Assembly: GCA_948144175.1 (NCBI GenBank)
Contig: CANXME010002489.1
Span: forward strand, 146,078-210,077
Direction: 5' to 3'
From: Closterium sp. NIES-65
Taxonomy: Eukaryota > Streptophyta > Zygnematophyceae > Desmidiales > Closteriaceae
Length of the DNA: 64,000 bases
The notes beneath the pieces are model-generated. The model saw only the letters and a list, made by a program, of their open reading frames with translations. It was not told the origin of the DNA and searched no databases. Positions 11,310 to 20,973 of the stretch are shown here, piece by piece (position 1 is the first letter of the stretch; each line of letters begins with the position of its first letter). The translations under genes were made by a program, and so were the position numbers.

Positions 11310-11770
11310 CAGGGCCTCAGATTCACTTTTAGGGTCGTCGACCCATCAGGGTACCCTTATGTAGAAACCCTGATTGACAGTGTTCCTAAAAAAAAAGCCT
11401 GAAATATCAGTGTTGCCTTTGAAAAAAGGCTGATGCATCAGTGTTCAATAATATAAAAGGCTGTTATTACTAGAAATCTCTATTTTAATTAATAGGTCAG
11501 TAGCGGCCTTCCGAAACATTGCTAAGCTAACATGCCTCATGAATCATCACCAGCCGTGCTATCATCACTGCCCTTAGCCTTTGGTTTTTCTCTCTCATCC
11601 TCAGCTTGGGACACCAGTACGTGACAGTGCTCTGCTGCAGCACACACCCCGTCTTCACTTCTGCTTGCGACACATACACGTTGAAGCTGCAGGGGCAGGG
11701 TTTGGGGGAGGAACCTGATTGACAGGCAGGGTGAGGCAGGGAAAGAGAGAACAGGAGGGAGAGAGGAGGG

Positions 11771-11902
11771 TGTCAAACATTATATATGTTATACTTGTGT
11801 AGGCTACAGTGGGTTAGCCTATAGGGGGTACACAATTCTAGGATTTACTACTTGTACTCTTTTCACTTCTAGTTGATCCATTCCTGTTCGCTTATTCTCA
11901 CA
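11771..11902 (+). repeat. B 5' LTR
   Basis: 132 bp, TGTCAAACAT to TTCTCACA, with a TATATATG stretch near the start that could serve as promoter core. Differs from the 3' LTR at two bases. Confidence 0.92.
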
Positions 11903-11946
11903 TGGTATAGAGCGGGTCCTTCTACGGACCGTTTTTTGGGCCCACC
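11903..11946 (+). promoter_or_regulatory. B primer-binding site, hairpin and GGGCCCACC box
   Basis: TGGTATAGAGCGGGTCC starts right after the LTR. The hairpin GGTCC-TTCTAC-GGACC is at 11915-11930. GGGCCCACC is at 11938-11946, 36 bp from the LTR. Confidence 0.75.
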
Positions 11947-12004
11947 GAAGCGCCCCCCGAGGCGCGATCATTTTTTTTAGCGACCCCTCGGGTCGCCATT
12001 TCCC

Positions 12005-12590
12005 CTGCGGCCCCGCCGCCTTCACTGACGCGGCCCCGCCGCCCTCTCTGTCGCGGCCCCGCCGCCTGCTCTCACGCGGCCCCGCCCCGGCTCCTTCGCG
12101 GCCCCGCCGCCTGCTCTCGCGCGGCCCCGCCCCGGCTTCTACGCGGCCCCGCCCCGGCTTTCACGCGGCCCCGCCGACGGCTTTGTCGCGGCCCCGCCCA
12201 GGCCCTTACGCGGCTCCGCCGCCTGCTCTCACGCGGCCCCGCCCCGGCTCCTTTGTGGCCCCGCCGCCTGCTCTCGCGCGGCCCCGCCCCGGCTTCTACG
12301 CGGCCCCGCCCCGGCTTTCACGCGGCCCCGCCGACGGCTTTGTCGCGGCCCCGCCCAGGCCCTTACGCGGCTCCGCCGCCTGCTCTCACGCGGCCCCGCC
12401 CCGGCTCCTTCGCGGCCCCGCCGCCTGCTCTCGCGCGGCCCCGCCCCGGCTTCTACGCGGCCCCGCCCCGGCTTTCACGCGGCCCCGCCGACGGCTCTGT
12501 CGCGGCCCCGCCCAGGCCCTTACGCGGCCCCGCCGCCTGCCCCCGTCGCGGCCCGGTCACCTCCTGACGGCCTCGCCGTCCCTTCGTGAC
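12005..12590 (+). repeat. B leader GC-rich tandem array
   Basis: Short units built on CGCGGCCCCGCC are organised in a higher-order repeat of about 170-180 bp, present roughly three times. It gives long spurious frames rich in Pro, Arg and Ala. Confidence 0.8.
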
Positions 12591-12709
12591 GGCCCCGCCG
12601 TCCCTTCTTGACGGCTCCTGCCGTCCCCTTCTACCGGCCCCGCAACTGCACCTGCTGGCCCCGCCGCTGCACCTACCGGCCCCCCACCACCCACCCCCCC
12701 CCTTTTCCC

Positions 12710-12727
12710 GTCGCCTGTCGAGGCGAC
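12710..12727 (+). other. B leader hairpin GTCGCCT-GTCG-AGGCGAC
   Basis: A perfect 7-bp stem with a 4-nt loop follows a C-rich run. The same hairpin after a C-run is kept in the short elements E3 (20923-20940) and E3b (51292-51309), there with one G.U-compatible change. It may be a packaging or dimerisation element; this is inference. Confidence 0.5.
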
Positions 12728-13182
12728 CTGAGGGGGCCGCTCCAGCAGAGGGGTGGCAGGTGTGTGGCCTCCCCTGCTTCTCCTCCTCCTTCCTCTCCCA
12801 CTGCAGCAGCCGAGCCGCTCACCTGCAGCAGCCGAGCCGCCCCACAGCCGAGCCGTCCTGCCGCCGAGCCGCCGGGTCGCTGAGCTGCTGAGCTGCAGTT
12901 GCTGCCGAGCCGCCCTGCCGCCGAGCCGCCGAGTCACCGAGCTGCTGAGCTGCAGTTGCTGCTGAGCCGCCTTGCCGCCGAGCCGCCCGAGTCACCCGAG
13001 CCGCCGAGCCGCCGAGCTGCCGAGCCGCTGAGTCGCCGAGCCTACTCTTCCCACCACTGGTGAGCTCTTGCCCTGCTAGCACGCTGCGCGTCGCCTGCTT
13101 GCCTGCCTGCCTGCCTTTTGGCTTGCCTGGCTGCCTGCCTCCCTGCTGCTAGTCCTGCTCCTGCTTCTACTTGCGGAGCCAC

Positions 13183-16100
13183 ATGCAACCCCAGCGACGC
13201 CGGCGTGAGTCCCTCACGCCCCAGCAGCTGCGTGAGTGGTACGCTGGTTGGGGCTGTAGGGGTGGCGACGCTACTCCTACTACCACTCCTGCTGCTTCTA
13301 CTCGTGGTGACGGCCAGATGCAGCTCCCGCGACCCTCTCGCGTGTCTCTCACGCCTCGCCAGCTTCGTGAGTGGTACGCTCAGAGTGGAGGGTCTCTCAG
13401 TGCTGTTCGCTGCTCTTACGTGATTCGCACTGGTACTCGGACTGGTCAGCCTTGTGGGACACGTAGTCATACACCGTCCCGCTGCTTCGCCCGTCTGAGC
13501 GACGCCTGGCGTACCGTGTTTGGCGACGAGGCTGAGCTTCCCGACTGGGTGGAGTTGCTTAGGCAGAAGGTAGATATATATGCTCTTGACTATGATGCTA
13601 TTCTCACTGCCATGTATGCATTGCCTACTAGTGCTGACCGTGCCGGTCACCTGTGCAACCCGCCTGACCCAGGTATAGGACCTGCTGCTCTAGCTACTGG
13701 TGAGGCTGCTGCTCTGGGTGCTAGTGAGTCTCCTGCTCCAGGTACAGGTGTGGCTGCTGCTCTAGGTGCTAGTGAGTCTGCTTCCTCAGGTGCGGGTGAG
13801 GCTGCGCTCTCAGGTACCGCGTTGGCTTCGGCCTCCCTCACCTTTACACTTGACTCTGGGGCTTCTCGCTCCTTCTTTCGGGACCGCACCACACTCACGC
13901 CGCTTGGTCGGCCGGTTGCAGTCTCCCTGGCTGACCCCTCTGGGGGTCCTGTCCTCGCTCACTTCTCCACTGTCCTCCCGTGTCCGGCTGCCCCCTCGGG
14001 CACCCTGTCTGGCCTGTACCTCCCCTCGTTCTCGACGAACTTGGTGAGTGGTGCAGACCTACAGGATGCGGGGGTTCACCAGTTCACTCCTGCGAGTCAG
14101 CGGGTGACCCACTGCACGGACGCACGCACAGGCCGGCACCTGGCCACGTTCTCGCGTCGGCCGGGGTCGAGCCTCTACACCCTGACCACTGAGTCTCCTC
14201 CTGTCCCCGCGTCCGGTCAGGTAGCAGCGTCGGGTCAGGTGTTTGCTGCTGCGTCCAGGTCTGGTCCTGAGTCTGCCCCCTGTACTTGTCGCCTCCTGTC
14301 TCACGAGACTCTCCTGTGGCACCACCGTCTTGGCCACCCCTCCTTGCCCCGTCTTCGGAGCATGGCTTCCCGTGTCCTTGTCTCTGGTCTTCCCCAGTCT
14401 CTCCCTCCTCTCCCCTCCGGGCCAGGACCTTCCTGTGTCCCCTGTGTCGAGGGTCGCCTCCGGGCTACTCCTCACTCCTCCCACTTCCCCCCGACAGAGG
14501 CTCCCCTGCAGACGCTTCACATGGATGTGTGGGGCCCAGCCCCCGTCCGTGGGCAGGATTACGAGCGCTACTTCCTGTTGGTGGTTGACGACTACTCGCG
14601 TTACACCACAGTCCTCCCCTTGCGCAGCAAGGGTGAGGTCACTGAGGTGCTGATCGACTGGATCCGCGAGGCTCGTCTCCAGCTCAGGAAGAGCTTCGGC
14701 TCGGACTTTCCTGTTCTGCGTCTGCACTCGGACAGAGGCGGAGAGTTCTCCTCTGGCCTTCTGCGTGCCTACTGTCGTGCGCGAGGCATCCGCCAGTCCT
14801 TCACGCTTCCGGACTCACCACAGCAAAATGGGATTGCTGAGCGCCGCATTGGCATGGTCATGGATGTCGCTCGTACGTCCATGATGCATGCGGCTGCCCC
14901 CCATTTTCTGTGGCCGTTTGCGGTGAGGTACGCGGCGCATCAGCTCAACCTTCACCCCCGGGTCTCTCGGCCTGTGATGTCCCCAGCCTTGCTGTGGACA
15001 GGGAAGGTTGGCGATGCGTCTGTGTTCCGTGTCTGGGGATCTCGGGCGTTTGTCCGCGACTTGTCTGCGGACAAGCTGTCCCCTCGTGCTGCTCCCTGTG
15101 TCTTCCTTGGCTTCCCCACTGACGCCCCAGGGTGGCAGTTTTACCACCCCTCCTCTCGTCGTGTTCTGTCCTCCCAGGACGTCACGTTCGATGAGTCAGT
15201 CCCCTTCTACCGTCTCTTCCCCTACCGCACTCCTTCCCTCCCCCCTCCCCCGGACTTCCTTGTACCGGTTCCCCCCCGGGTAGACCCCCTCCCCCCTCAG
15301 GTTCCTGCCCCCTCAGGTGTGTCCCAGGTAGACGCCGTTGACCCGGTCGAGGTTACAGGTGACTCTGGTGCTGCTGCGGGTGCTGAGCCTGGGGGTGCTG
15401 ACTCTGGGGGTGCTGTGCGCGGGGGTGCTGAGCCTGGGGGTGCTACTGCTGGGGGTACTGGGCCTGCGGGTGCTACTGCGGAGGGTGCGGAGCCTGGGGG
15501 TGCTGAGCCTGGGGGTGCTGCGTCGGGAGCTGCTGAGCCTGGGGTTTCTCCTGCTGCTGCGTCTCGCCGGGAGCCCCTCTCTCCACAGGAGCTTCGCGAG
15601 TGGTTCGCTCGCCGCTGGAGGCGTGCTGCTGAGTCTGGAGGTGCTGCTGGAGCTGGAGCTGGAGCTTCTTCGACCGTCGAGGGTGCGGGTGCTGCCGGTC
15701 CCGGAGCTACTGGACCTGCGGGTCCTCCTAGAGCTGGAGCTGCTGAGGGCGTTGGTGCTGAGCCTACTGCTGTTGGTCCTGCCGCTGGAGGTGTGGGTGG
15801 CGCTGGTGCTGTAGCGGAGGGTGCTGGTGCTGTCCCTGCTGCGTCTAGAGCTGCTGAGCCTGGGGTTTCTCCTGCTGCTGCGTCTCGCCGGGAGCCCCTC
15901 TCTCCACAGGAGCTGCGCGAGTGGTACACTCGCCGCTGGAGGCGTGCTGCTGAGTCTGGAGGTGCTGCTGGAGTTGGAGCTGGAGCTTCTTCGACCGTCG
16001 AGGGTGCGGGTGCTGCCGGTCCCGGAGCTGCTAGACCTGCGGGTCCTCCTGGAGCTGGAGGTGCTGAGGGCGTTGGTGCTGAGCCTACTGCTGTTGGTCC

Positions 16101-18426
16101 TGCCGCTGGAGGTGTGGGTGGCGCTGGTGCTGTCGCTGAGGGTGCTGGTGCTGTCCCTGCTGAGTCTGGAGCTGCCGCGCGGCCTCGGCCGTACTTCGTT
16201 CCGCTCCTACAGCAGGTTCTTGGTCTTTCTCCTTCGGTAGAGTGTCCACAGCCTGTCCAGTCGCAGTCACTGTTGGAGCCTTCCTCTCCTCTGCCTGCTC
16301 CCTCTCCTTACACTGGTCCTACTGGAGGTCTTGCTGAGCGTCGTGAGCCTGCGTCTCGTCCCGCGTCGCCTGTTCGTGCTGCTCGCGCTAGTGGTCGCGG
16401 TTCGCGTCAGCGTCCTCCTCCTGTCCCTGGCACGCACCGGATGTCTCTGCGTCCGTCCACTGCTCCTCTGCGTGCCCCTTTGCCTTCTCCTCCTGAGTCC
16501 TCTCTTCCTGCGCTTGCCGACCCTGAGTCGGACTCTCTTCGCGCTGCCAGTCCTACTGTCACGCGTCTGCTTGCTACTGTCGTCACTGACCCCTCTTTTG
16601 AGTCCACTGCTGCGTCTGCTCTAGTCGCTGAGCTCGTTGACTTTGCTGCTCGCTGTCGTCTCGACTACGCTGCTGGTCTTGTTGCTGAGTCTGTGTCTGT
16701 CTGTCCTCCGTCCGTCGGGGGTGAGTGTGCTCTTGGCACGGACGTCCTAGAGGACAGACAGGAGGAGTTACAGTGTCTAGCGGCTGCTTCACCTCATCTC
16801 GCGTCTGTACTGCTTGCCCCTGAGGGAGACCCGGATGCACTAGACATCCCGACTCCGCGTTCTTACGCGGAGGCCGTAGAGGGTCCCTACTCCTCTCAGT
16901 GGCAGGCAGCTATGGATGCAGAGATGGCTTCCTGGAAGTCCACAGGCACCTACGTTGACGCAGTTCCCCCTCCTGGGGCGAACATCGTCAGTGGCATGTG
17001 GATCTTCCGGGTGAAGCGGCCGCCGGGCTCTCCACCTGTCTTCAAGGCGCGGTACGTTGCTCGTGGCTTCAGTCAGCGGCAGGGAGTTGACTACTTTCAG
17101 ACCTTCTCTCCCACCCCGAAGATGACTACTCTTCGGGTGCTGCTGCACATAGCCGCTCAGCGCGACTACGAGCTTCACTCTCTCGACTTCAGCACTGCGT
17201 TCCTGCAGGGTAGCCTGCACGAGGAGATCTGGCTGCGCCGTCCACCTGGCTTCACTGGGACTTTCCCTCCTGGCACCCAGTGGAGCCTCCGACGGCCAGT
17301 CTACGGTCTCCGCCAGGCACCGCGTGAGTGGCACGACACACTGAGGACTACGCTTGCGGCTCTTGGGTTTGCTCCTTCTACTGCTGACCCGTCGCTGTTT
17401 CTGCGCACCGACACTTCACTGCCGCCGTTCTACATCCTCGTGTACGTCGACGACTTGGTCTTTGCCACAGCGGACACTGCTGGACTCGCCTACGTGAAGT
17501 CCGAACTGCTGAAGAGACACACGTGCACAGACCTGGGTGAACTGCGCAGCTACCTTGGCTTGCAGATCACTCGGGACAGAGCACGCCGCACCATTACCTT
17601 GACTCAGTCACACATGGTGCAGCAGGTCCTTCAGCGCTTCGGCTTCACGTACTCCTCGCCTCAGGCCACTCCTCTGCCTACTCGCCACTCACTCTCAGCT
17701 CTGCCTTCGGATGAGTCCGTAGAGTCGAGTGGTCCGTATGCAGAGCTTGTTGGCTGCCTCATGTACCTGATGACCTGCACACGACCTGACCTTGCATATC
17801 CTCTGAGCATTCTTGCACGCTATGTTGCTCCTGGGAGACACAGACCAGAGCACATGGCTGCAGCGAAGAGGGTATTGCGCTACCTGTGCAGTACGTCGGG
17901 CATGGGGCTTGTGCTTGGAGGGCGGAGTCCAGTGGTCCTTACCGGCCACGCGGACGCTTCTTGGGCTGACGACCAGGCTACGCAGCGGTCGTCACAGGGT
18001 TACACCTTCAGCCTTGGTTCCGGCTCTGTCTCGTGGCGGTCTACTCGCTCGTCTTCGGTTCTCGGCTCCAGTTGTGAGGCTGAGATCTACGCCGGGGCCA
18101 TGGCTGCACAGGAGCTTCGCTGGCTCACCTACCTGCTGACTGACCTTGGAGAGCCGCCTCGTTCTCCTCCAGTGCTGTACGTAGACAACAAGGCCATGCT
18201 GGCCTTGTGTCGAGAGCAGCGCTTGGAGCACAGAACGAAGCACATTGCTCTCCGCTACTTCCTTGCTCGTGAGCTGCAGCAGCGTGGTCAGTTGCGACTT
18301 GCGTACGTGGCCTCTGAGGCCAACACTGCTGATGTGTTCACCAAGGCACTTGCGCCTTGTGATCATCAGCGCTTTTGCACCCAGCTGGGTCTTGTGTTTG
18401 TCTTGCCTCACTTGCTCTCCTCTTGA
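13183..18426 (+). CDS. B copia polyprotein (protease, integrase, reverse transcriptase, RNase H)
   Basis: 1747 residues from the first ATG; the frame is closed by a TAG shortly upstream. It holds two TPxQLREWY motifs in the first 70 residues and C-x13-C-x4-H-x4-C (13411-13485). The protease motif LDSGASRSFF has its Asp at residue 224. The GAG-pre-integrase motif HRLGHPS is near 14330. The integrase triad is Asp448, Asp517 and Glu553, with canonical D-x35-E spacing. A long Gly/Ala/Pro linker (about 15300-16300) contains a 107-residue tandem duplication. The reverse transcriptase has YVDD at residues 1421-1424. RNase H carries Asp1591 (GHADASW), Glu1634 (CEAEIYA) and Asp1668 (YVDNKAM), and the protein ends in TGA. 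The product would cut itself, copy the RNA and integrate the cDNA, but it lacks the Gag shell. It is the only full-length undamaged polyprotein here. Confidence 0.93.
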   Translation: MQPQRRRRESLTPQQLREWYAGWGCRGGDATPTTTPAASTRGDGQMQLPRPSRVSLTPRQLREWYAQSGGSLSAVRCSYVIRTGTRTGQPCGTRSHTPSRCFARLSDAWRTVFGDEAELPDWVELLRQKVDIYALDYDAILTAMYALPTSADRAGHLCNPPDPGIGPAALATGEAAALGASESPAPGTGVAAALGASESASSGAGEAALSGTALASASLTFTLDSGASRSFFRDRTTLTPLGRPVAVSLADPSGGPVLAHFSTVLPCPAAPSGTLSGLYLPSFSTNLVSGADLQDAGVHQFTPASQRVTHCTDARTGRHLATFSRRPGSSLYTLTTESPPVPASGQVAASGQVFAAASRSGPESAPCTCRLLSHETLLWHHRLGHPSLPRLRSMASRVLVSGLPQSLPPLPSGPGPSCVPCVEGRLRATPHSSHFPPTEAPLQTLHMDVWGPAPVRGQDYERYFLLVVDDYSRYTTVLPLRSKGEVTEVLIDWIREARLQLRKSFGSDFPVLRLHSDRGGEFSSGLLRAYCRARGIRQSFTLPDSPQQNGIAERRIGMVMDVARTSMMHAAAPHFLWPFAVRYAAHQLNLHPRVSRPVMSPALLWTGKVGDASVFRVWGSRAFVRDLSADKLSPRAAPCVFLGFPTDAPGWQFYHPSSRRVLSSQDVTFDESVPFYRLFPYRTPSLPPPPDFLVPVPPRVDPLPPQVPAPSGVSQVDAVDPVEVTGDSGAAAGAEPGGADSGGAVRGGAEPGGATAGGTGPAGATAEGAEPGGAEPGGAASGAAEPGVSPAAASRREPLSPQELREWFARRWRRAAESGGAAGAGAGASSTVEGAGAAGPGATGPAGPPRAGAAEGVGAEPTAVGPAAGGVGGAGAVAEGAGAVPAASRAAEPGVSPAAASRREPLSPQELREWYTRRWRRAAESGGAAGVGAGASSTVEGAGAAGPGAARPAGPPGAGGAEGVGAEPTAVGPAAGGVGGAGAVAEGAGAVPAESGAAARPRPYFVPLLQQVLGLSPSVECPQPVQSQSLLEPSSPLPAPSPYTGPTGGLAERREPASRPASPVRAARASGRGSRQRPPPVPGTHRMSLRPSTAPLRAPLPSPPESSLPALADPESDSLRAASPTVTRLLATVVTDPSFESTAASALVAELVDFAARCRLDYAAGLVAESVSVCPPSVGGECALGTDVLEDRQEELQCLAAASPHLASVLLAPEGDPDALDIPTPRSYAEAVEGPYSSQWQAAMDAEMASWKSTGTYVDAVPPPGANIVSGMWIFRVKRPPGSPPVFKARYVARGFSQRQGVDYFQTFSPTPKMTTLRVLLHIAAQRDYELHSLDFSTAFLQGSLHEEIWLRRPPGFTGTFPPGTQWSLRRPVYGLRQAPREWHDTLRTTLAALGFAPSTADPSLFLRTDTSLPPFYILVYVDDLVFATADTAGLAYVKSELLKRHTCTDLGELRSYLGLQITRDRARRTITLTQSHMVQQVLQRFGFTYSSPQATPLPTRHSLSALPSDESVESSGPYAELVGCLMYLMTCTRPDLAYPLSILARYVAPGRHRPEHMAAAKRVLRYLCSTSGMGLVLGGRSPVVLTGHADASWADDQATQRSSQGYTFSLGSGSVSWRSTRSSSVLGSSCEAEIYAGAMAAQELRWLTYLLTDLGEPPRSPPVLYVDNKAMLALCREQRLEHRTKHIALRYFLARELQQRGQLRLAYVASEANTADVFTKALAPCDHQRFCTQLGLVFVLPHLLSS
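15541..16182 (+). repeat. In-frame 321-bp tandem duplication in the B linker
   Basis: GGGGTTTCTCCTGCTGCTGC begins at 15541 and again at 15862. Each unit codes 107 residues including REPLSPQELREW, so the protein has two copies of the linker segment. Confidence 0.85.
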
Positions 18427-18632
18427 CTTTACTTGTACTGTGACATATATATATACCTGCTCTTGCTTGTCTAGTTTTATATATATGTCTGTACTCCTGC
18501 ATGTGAACTGGCCTCTGGCCCTGCTCTTGTGCTCGGACTGTGTGGTGACTTTGTGATCCACCCTGAGCTTGCTTTGCTTTGCTTGACTGGTCTTGTGACC
18601 CCTTGTTCTCCCCCACTTTGCCTATGGGGGTG

Positions 18633-18764
18633 TGTCAAACATTATATATATTATACTTGTGTAGGCTACAGTGGGTTAGCCTATAGGGGGTACACAATTC
18701 TAGGGTTTACTACTTGTACTCTTTTCACTTCTAGTTGATCCATTCCTGTTCGCTTATTCTCACA
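18633..18764 (+). repeat. B 3' LTR
   Basis: 132 bp, directly after the polypurine tract and followed by the GAGGG duplication at 18765-18769. Confidence 0.92.
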
Positions 18765-18869
18765 GAGGGAAGACTGGCATGGTTGGGGGGGGAACGACCG
18801 GGGGAGACAGGGAGTGGACGGAGTGCGGGGTAAAGGGAGCGGGGGAATGGACGATGGGCGCGCGGGTCA

Positions 18870-19052
18870 TGCGCGGGTCATGCCGTCGCGCAGCACGACG
18901 CTATGCGCGCCGCCCGCGACGCAGATGGCCTTTCAACCGCGGTTCGTGCTGGCAACGAGGCAGCCTTCGGTCGTCGCCATTAGCACGAAAAACCACGCGT
19001 CGTCGAGTCGTAGCGGGCCTGCGACGCCGGCGGGCATCTCGCAGGCCCGCTA
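18870..19052 (-). pseudogene. HMG-CoA reductase fragment, broken
   Basis: The minus strand reads [11 protein letters not shown], then [15 protein letters not shown], then KAI, GGA and SVVLRDGMTRA. This is the conserved core of class I HMG-CoA reductase around the catalytic Glu (MATTEGCL), the enzyme that makes mevalonate. The Cys codon after STNRG is a TGA stop at 18933-18935. A second TAG lies just upstream (19050-19052). The usual segment between CEMP and GVAGPL is shortened by about seven residues. Only about 60 residues are recognisable; the rest of the enzyme is not found nearby. It sits inside the inverted-repeat element, so gene-fragment capture is one explanation and a decayed resident gene another. 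Confidence 0.8.
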
Positions 19053-19674
19053 CGATTCGACGACGCATGCGCTGCGGATCGCGTCGAACGGGAGCGATGT
19101 GTTCGGCGAGACTAGAGGAGGTTCGGCGGCGCTCGCGATGGGTTCGATTCCAGACAGCCCGCCGTTTCTGGTGCTGGTGGCGCCATGTAATAGTGCAGAC
19201 GAGAAAGCACGAGAGGAATCTGGCTGAGAGGGAGGGAGAGAGAAACAGGAGGAAAAGAAACAAGAGAGATTAGATTGGAGGGAACGGGACCATCAGAGCT
19301 CGCCAGCACAGTCAACGGTGCAGGAACCCTCGCAGCCCTCCTGCACCACATGGTTGCCACATTCTGATTAGCCAACGCTTATGCTGCAGCGAAACTGCCC
19401 AATGGAGTGCTGGCACCGCAGGAATCTGAGATTCCCGGTAATTGCGGGCAAATTCACACGGAACAAGTCAGAATTGCATTCAGTGGTAGTTTCATTAGAA
19501 CGTTGTGGAATCAGTGTACTTGGGAAAAAAAGTCTTAAATTTCAGTGTGGCCTAACAAAAAAGGCTAAAAGATCAGTCCCACAAAAATCCCAACACTGAT
19601 TTTTCAGTGTAGGTAAAAAAACGACTGCCAAAATCAGGAATTCCAGGGCTTTTTTCCTGATATCTGAGGCCCTG

Positions 19675-20149
19675 GTCGAGAAGTCACGATCAGGGTACGT
19701 GTAGTAACGCGCTGTGCATTATCGAAACTGAACTTTGATGGCGAATCTGTTCTGTGAAAGGGCGAATGTGCAATGTCAGATACATTTTACTGTGATTGGT
19801 CAAGACCTTTGTGCTCTGACAGCTCAAATCTGCTGTGTCAGGGCCATTTCGCTGTGATTGGGCAAATTCGTTGCTCCGTACGGCGCGAATTCGCTTTGTC
19901 AACGCGAATTTTTAATGACGCTGGTGCTGTGACCAGTCAAGACGGGTTTGACTCACCAGTTTGACCCTCACTAGTGAACCTCGGAGGTGGGTGTATCGAA
20001 AGGAAATTTCGAGGAAGCTTCCTCTCGATAAACTTGCATGCAGGGACCACAGAACGCATACTCTGTAGTGACAGACTCCAGAAATGACTAACACTGAGGC
20101 CTATTACACTGAATCAGGGGCCATAAAACAATAACTCTGAGGCTCTCAG
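19675..20149. other. AT-richer intergenic DNA
   Basis: Without a gene. Contains two copies of CTGTGATTGGNCAA (near 19791 and 19853) and several GCGAAT motifs; no function can be assigned. Confidence 0.4.
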
Positions 20150-20279
20150 TGACAAAATTAGAAGAAAGAAAGAGGATTGAACTAGCAGAAATGGGGATAC
20201 AAATAGCAAACCCTAGAAGGGTTGTACTCGCTATAGAGCACCCCACTACAGGATAGAACATAAGAATAACATTCTGACA
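20150..20279 (-). repeat. E3 3' LTR (left)
   Basis: 130 bp, TGACAAAATT to ATTCTGACA. The polypurine tract (as CACCCCCATA) follows at 20280. Confidence 0.88.
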
Positions 20280-20973
20280 CACCCCCATAGCCAAAGTGGG
20301 GTGTAATCAGCAGAGCAGGCAAAGCAGTACAAGCTCAGGGTGGATCACAATGTCACCACACATTCTGAGCACAAGTTCAAGAAGAAATAGTTTAGAGTTC
20401 ACAATTATGAGCAAAGCTAGTGGTGGTCACAACGGGCAGGTGAGGAGGAGGAGGGAGAGTGAAAGGAGAGGAGATAGAAGGCGGCGGCTGAAGCTGCAGA
20501 CACACGGGCAACAGGAGTGGCGAGCACAGTGGCTACCGGACTAAGCGCCCGGACTACAGGAGTAACAGGCCCCGCGGCTCAAGTAGCGGCAGACGGGCAA
20601 CGGACCCACAGGCGACTGGCTCAGCGACAAGCTCACTGGGCTACCGGGACAGCGCCCCGGACTACAGGTGCTGCTGACGACAAACTGGCAACCTCCGCTC
20701 ATCCTCCCGCACACAGTCCCACCCCCCCTGATACACACCCACTGCTACACCGCTAGCTCTACTCCCACGCACCCCCCTTAAACCCTAAACCCAGTCTCCC
20801 ACACATCCACCCCCCTCAGCGACAGCTGCAGCAGTGGGAGACGAAGGAGGAGGAGGAGCAAAGGGAGGAAGGAACACCGGCCACCCCCATACCCGCCACC
20901 CCACAGCAAGCGGCCCCCTCAGGTCGCCTCGACAGACGACGAGAAAAGGGGGGGGGGGGGGGGGGAAGGGGGT

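Larger units (their letters stand above)
11771..18764 (+). mobile_element. B: young, complete Ty1/copia retrotransposon lacking Gag
   Basis: Its 132-bp LTRs differ at two positions. The 5-bp target duplication GAGGG is exact (11766-11770 and 18765-18769). The primer site is at 11903, and the polypurine tract CTATGGGGGTG ends at 18632. One uninterrupted reading frame of 1747 residues carries protease, integrase, reverse transcriptase and RNase H with intact catalytic residues. Unlike C, D, F and H, no Gag capsid-like region precedes the LREW/Cys-His segment. The leader is instead a GC-rich array followed by CTGCCTGC-rich DNA. Confidence 0.93.
11310..19674. mobile_element. Putative DNA transposon with 13-bp inverted ends, split by element B
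   Basis: CAGGGCCTCAGAT at 11310-11322 is exactly inverted at 19662-19674. Both subterminal regions share short motifs (ATCAGTGTT, A-runs followed by GCCTGA or GGCTGAT) in mirrored orientation. This is typical of non-autonomous elements of the hAT or similar classes. Without the 7-kb retrotransposon inside it, the element is about 1.4 kb. It contains a fragment of a host-type HMG-CoA reductase gene. I find no transposase and no convincing flanking duplication (ACCGTAAG on the left, GTCGAGAA on the right), so the class is open. Confidence 0.5.

Noticed and set aside
11537-11776. 79-residue minus-strand frame with acidic C-terminus next to element B
   Set aside because: An AG before it could be a splice acceptor, and it could be a further exon of the HMGR pseudogene, but its sequence does not match the part of the enzyme that should follow.
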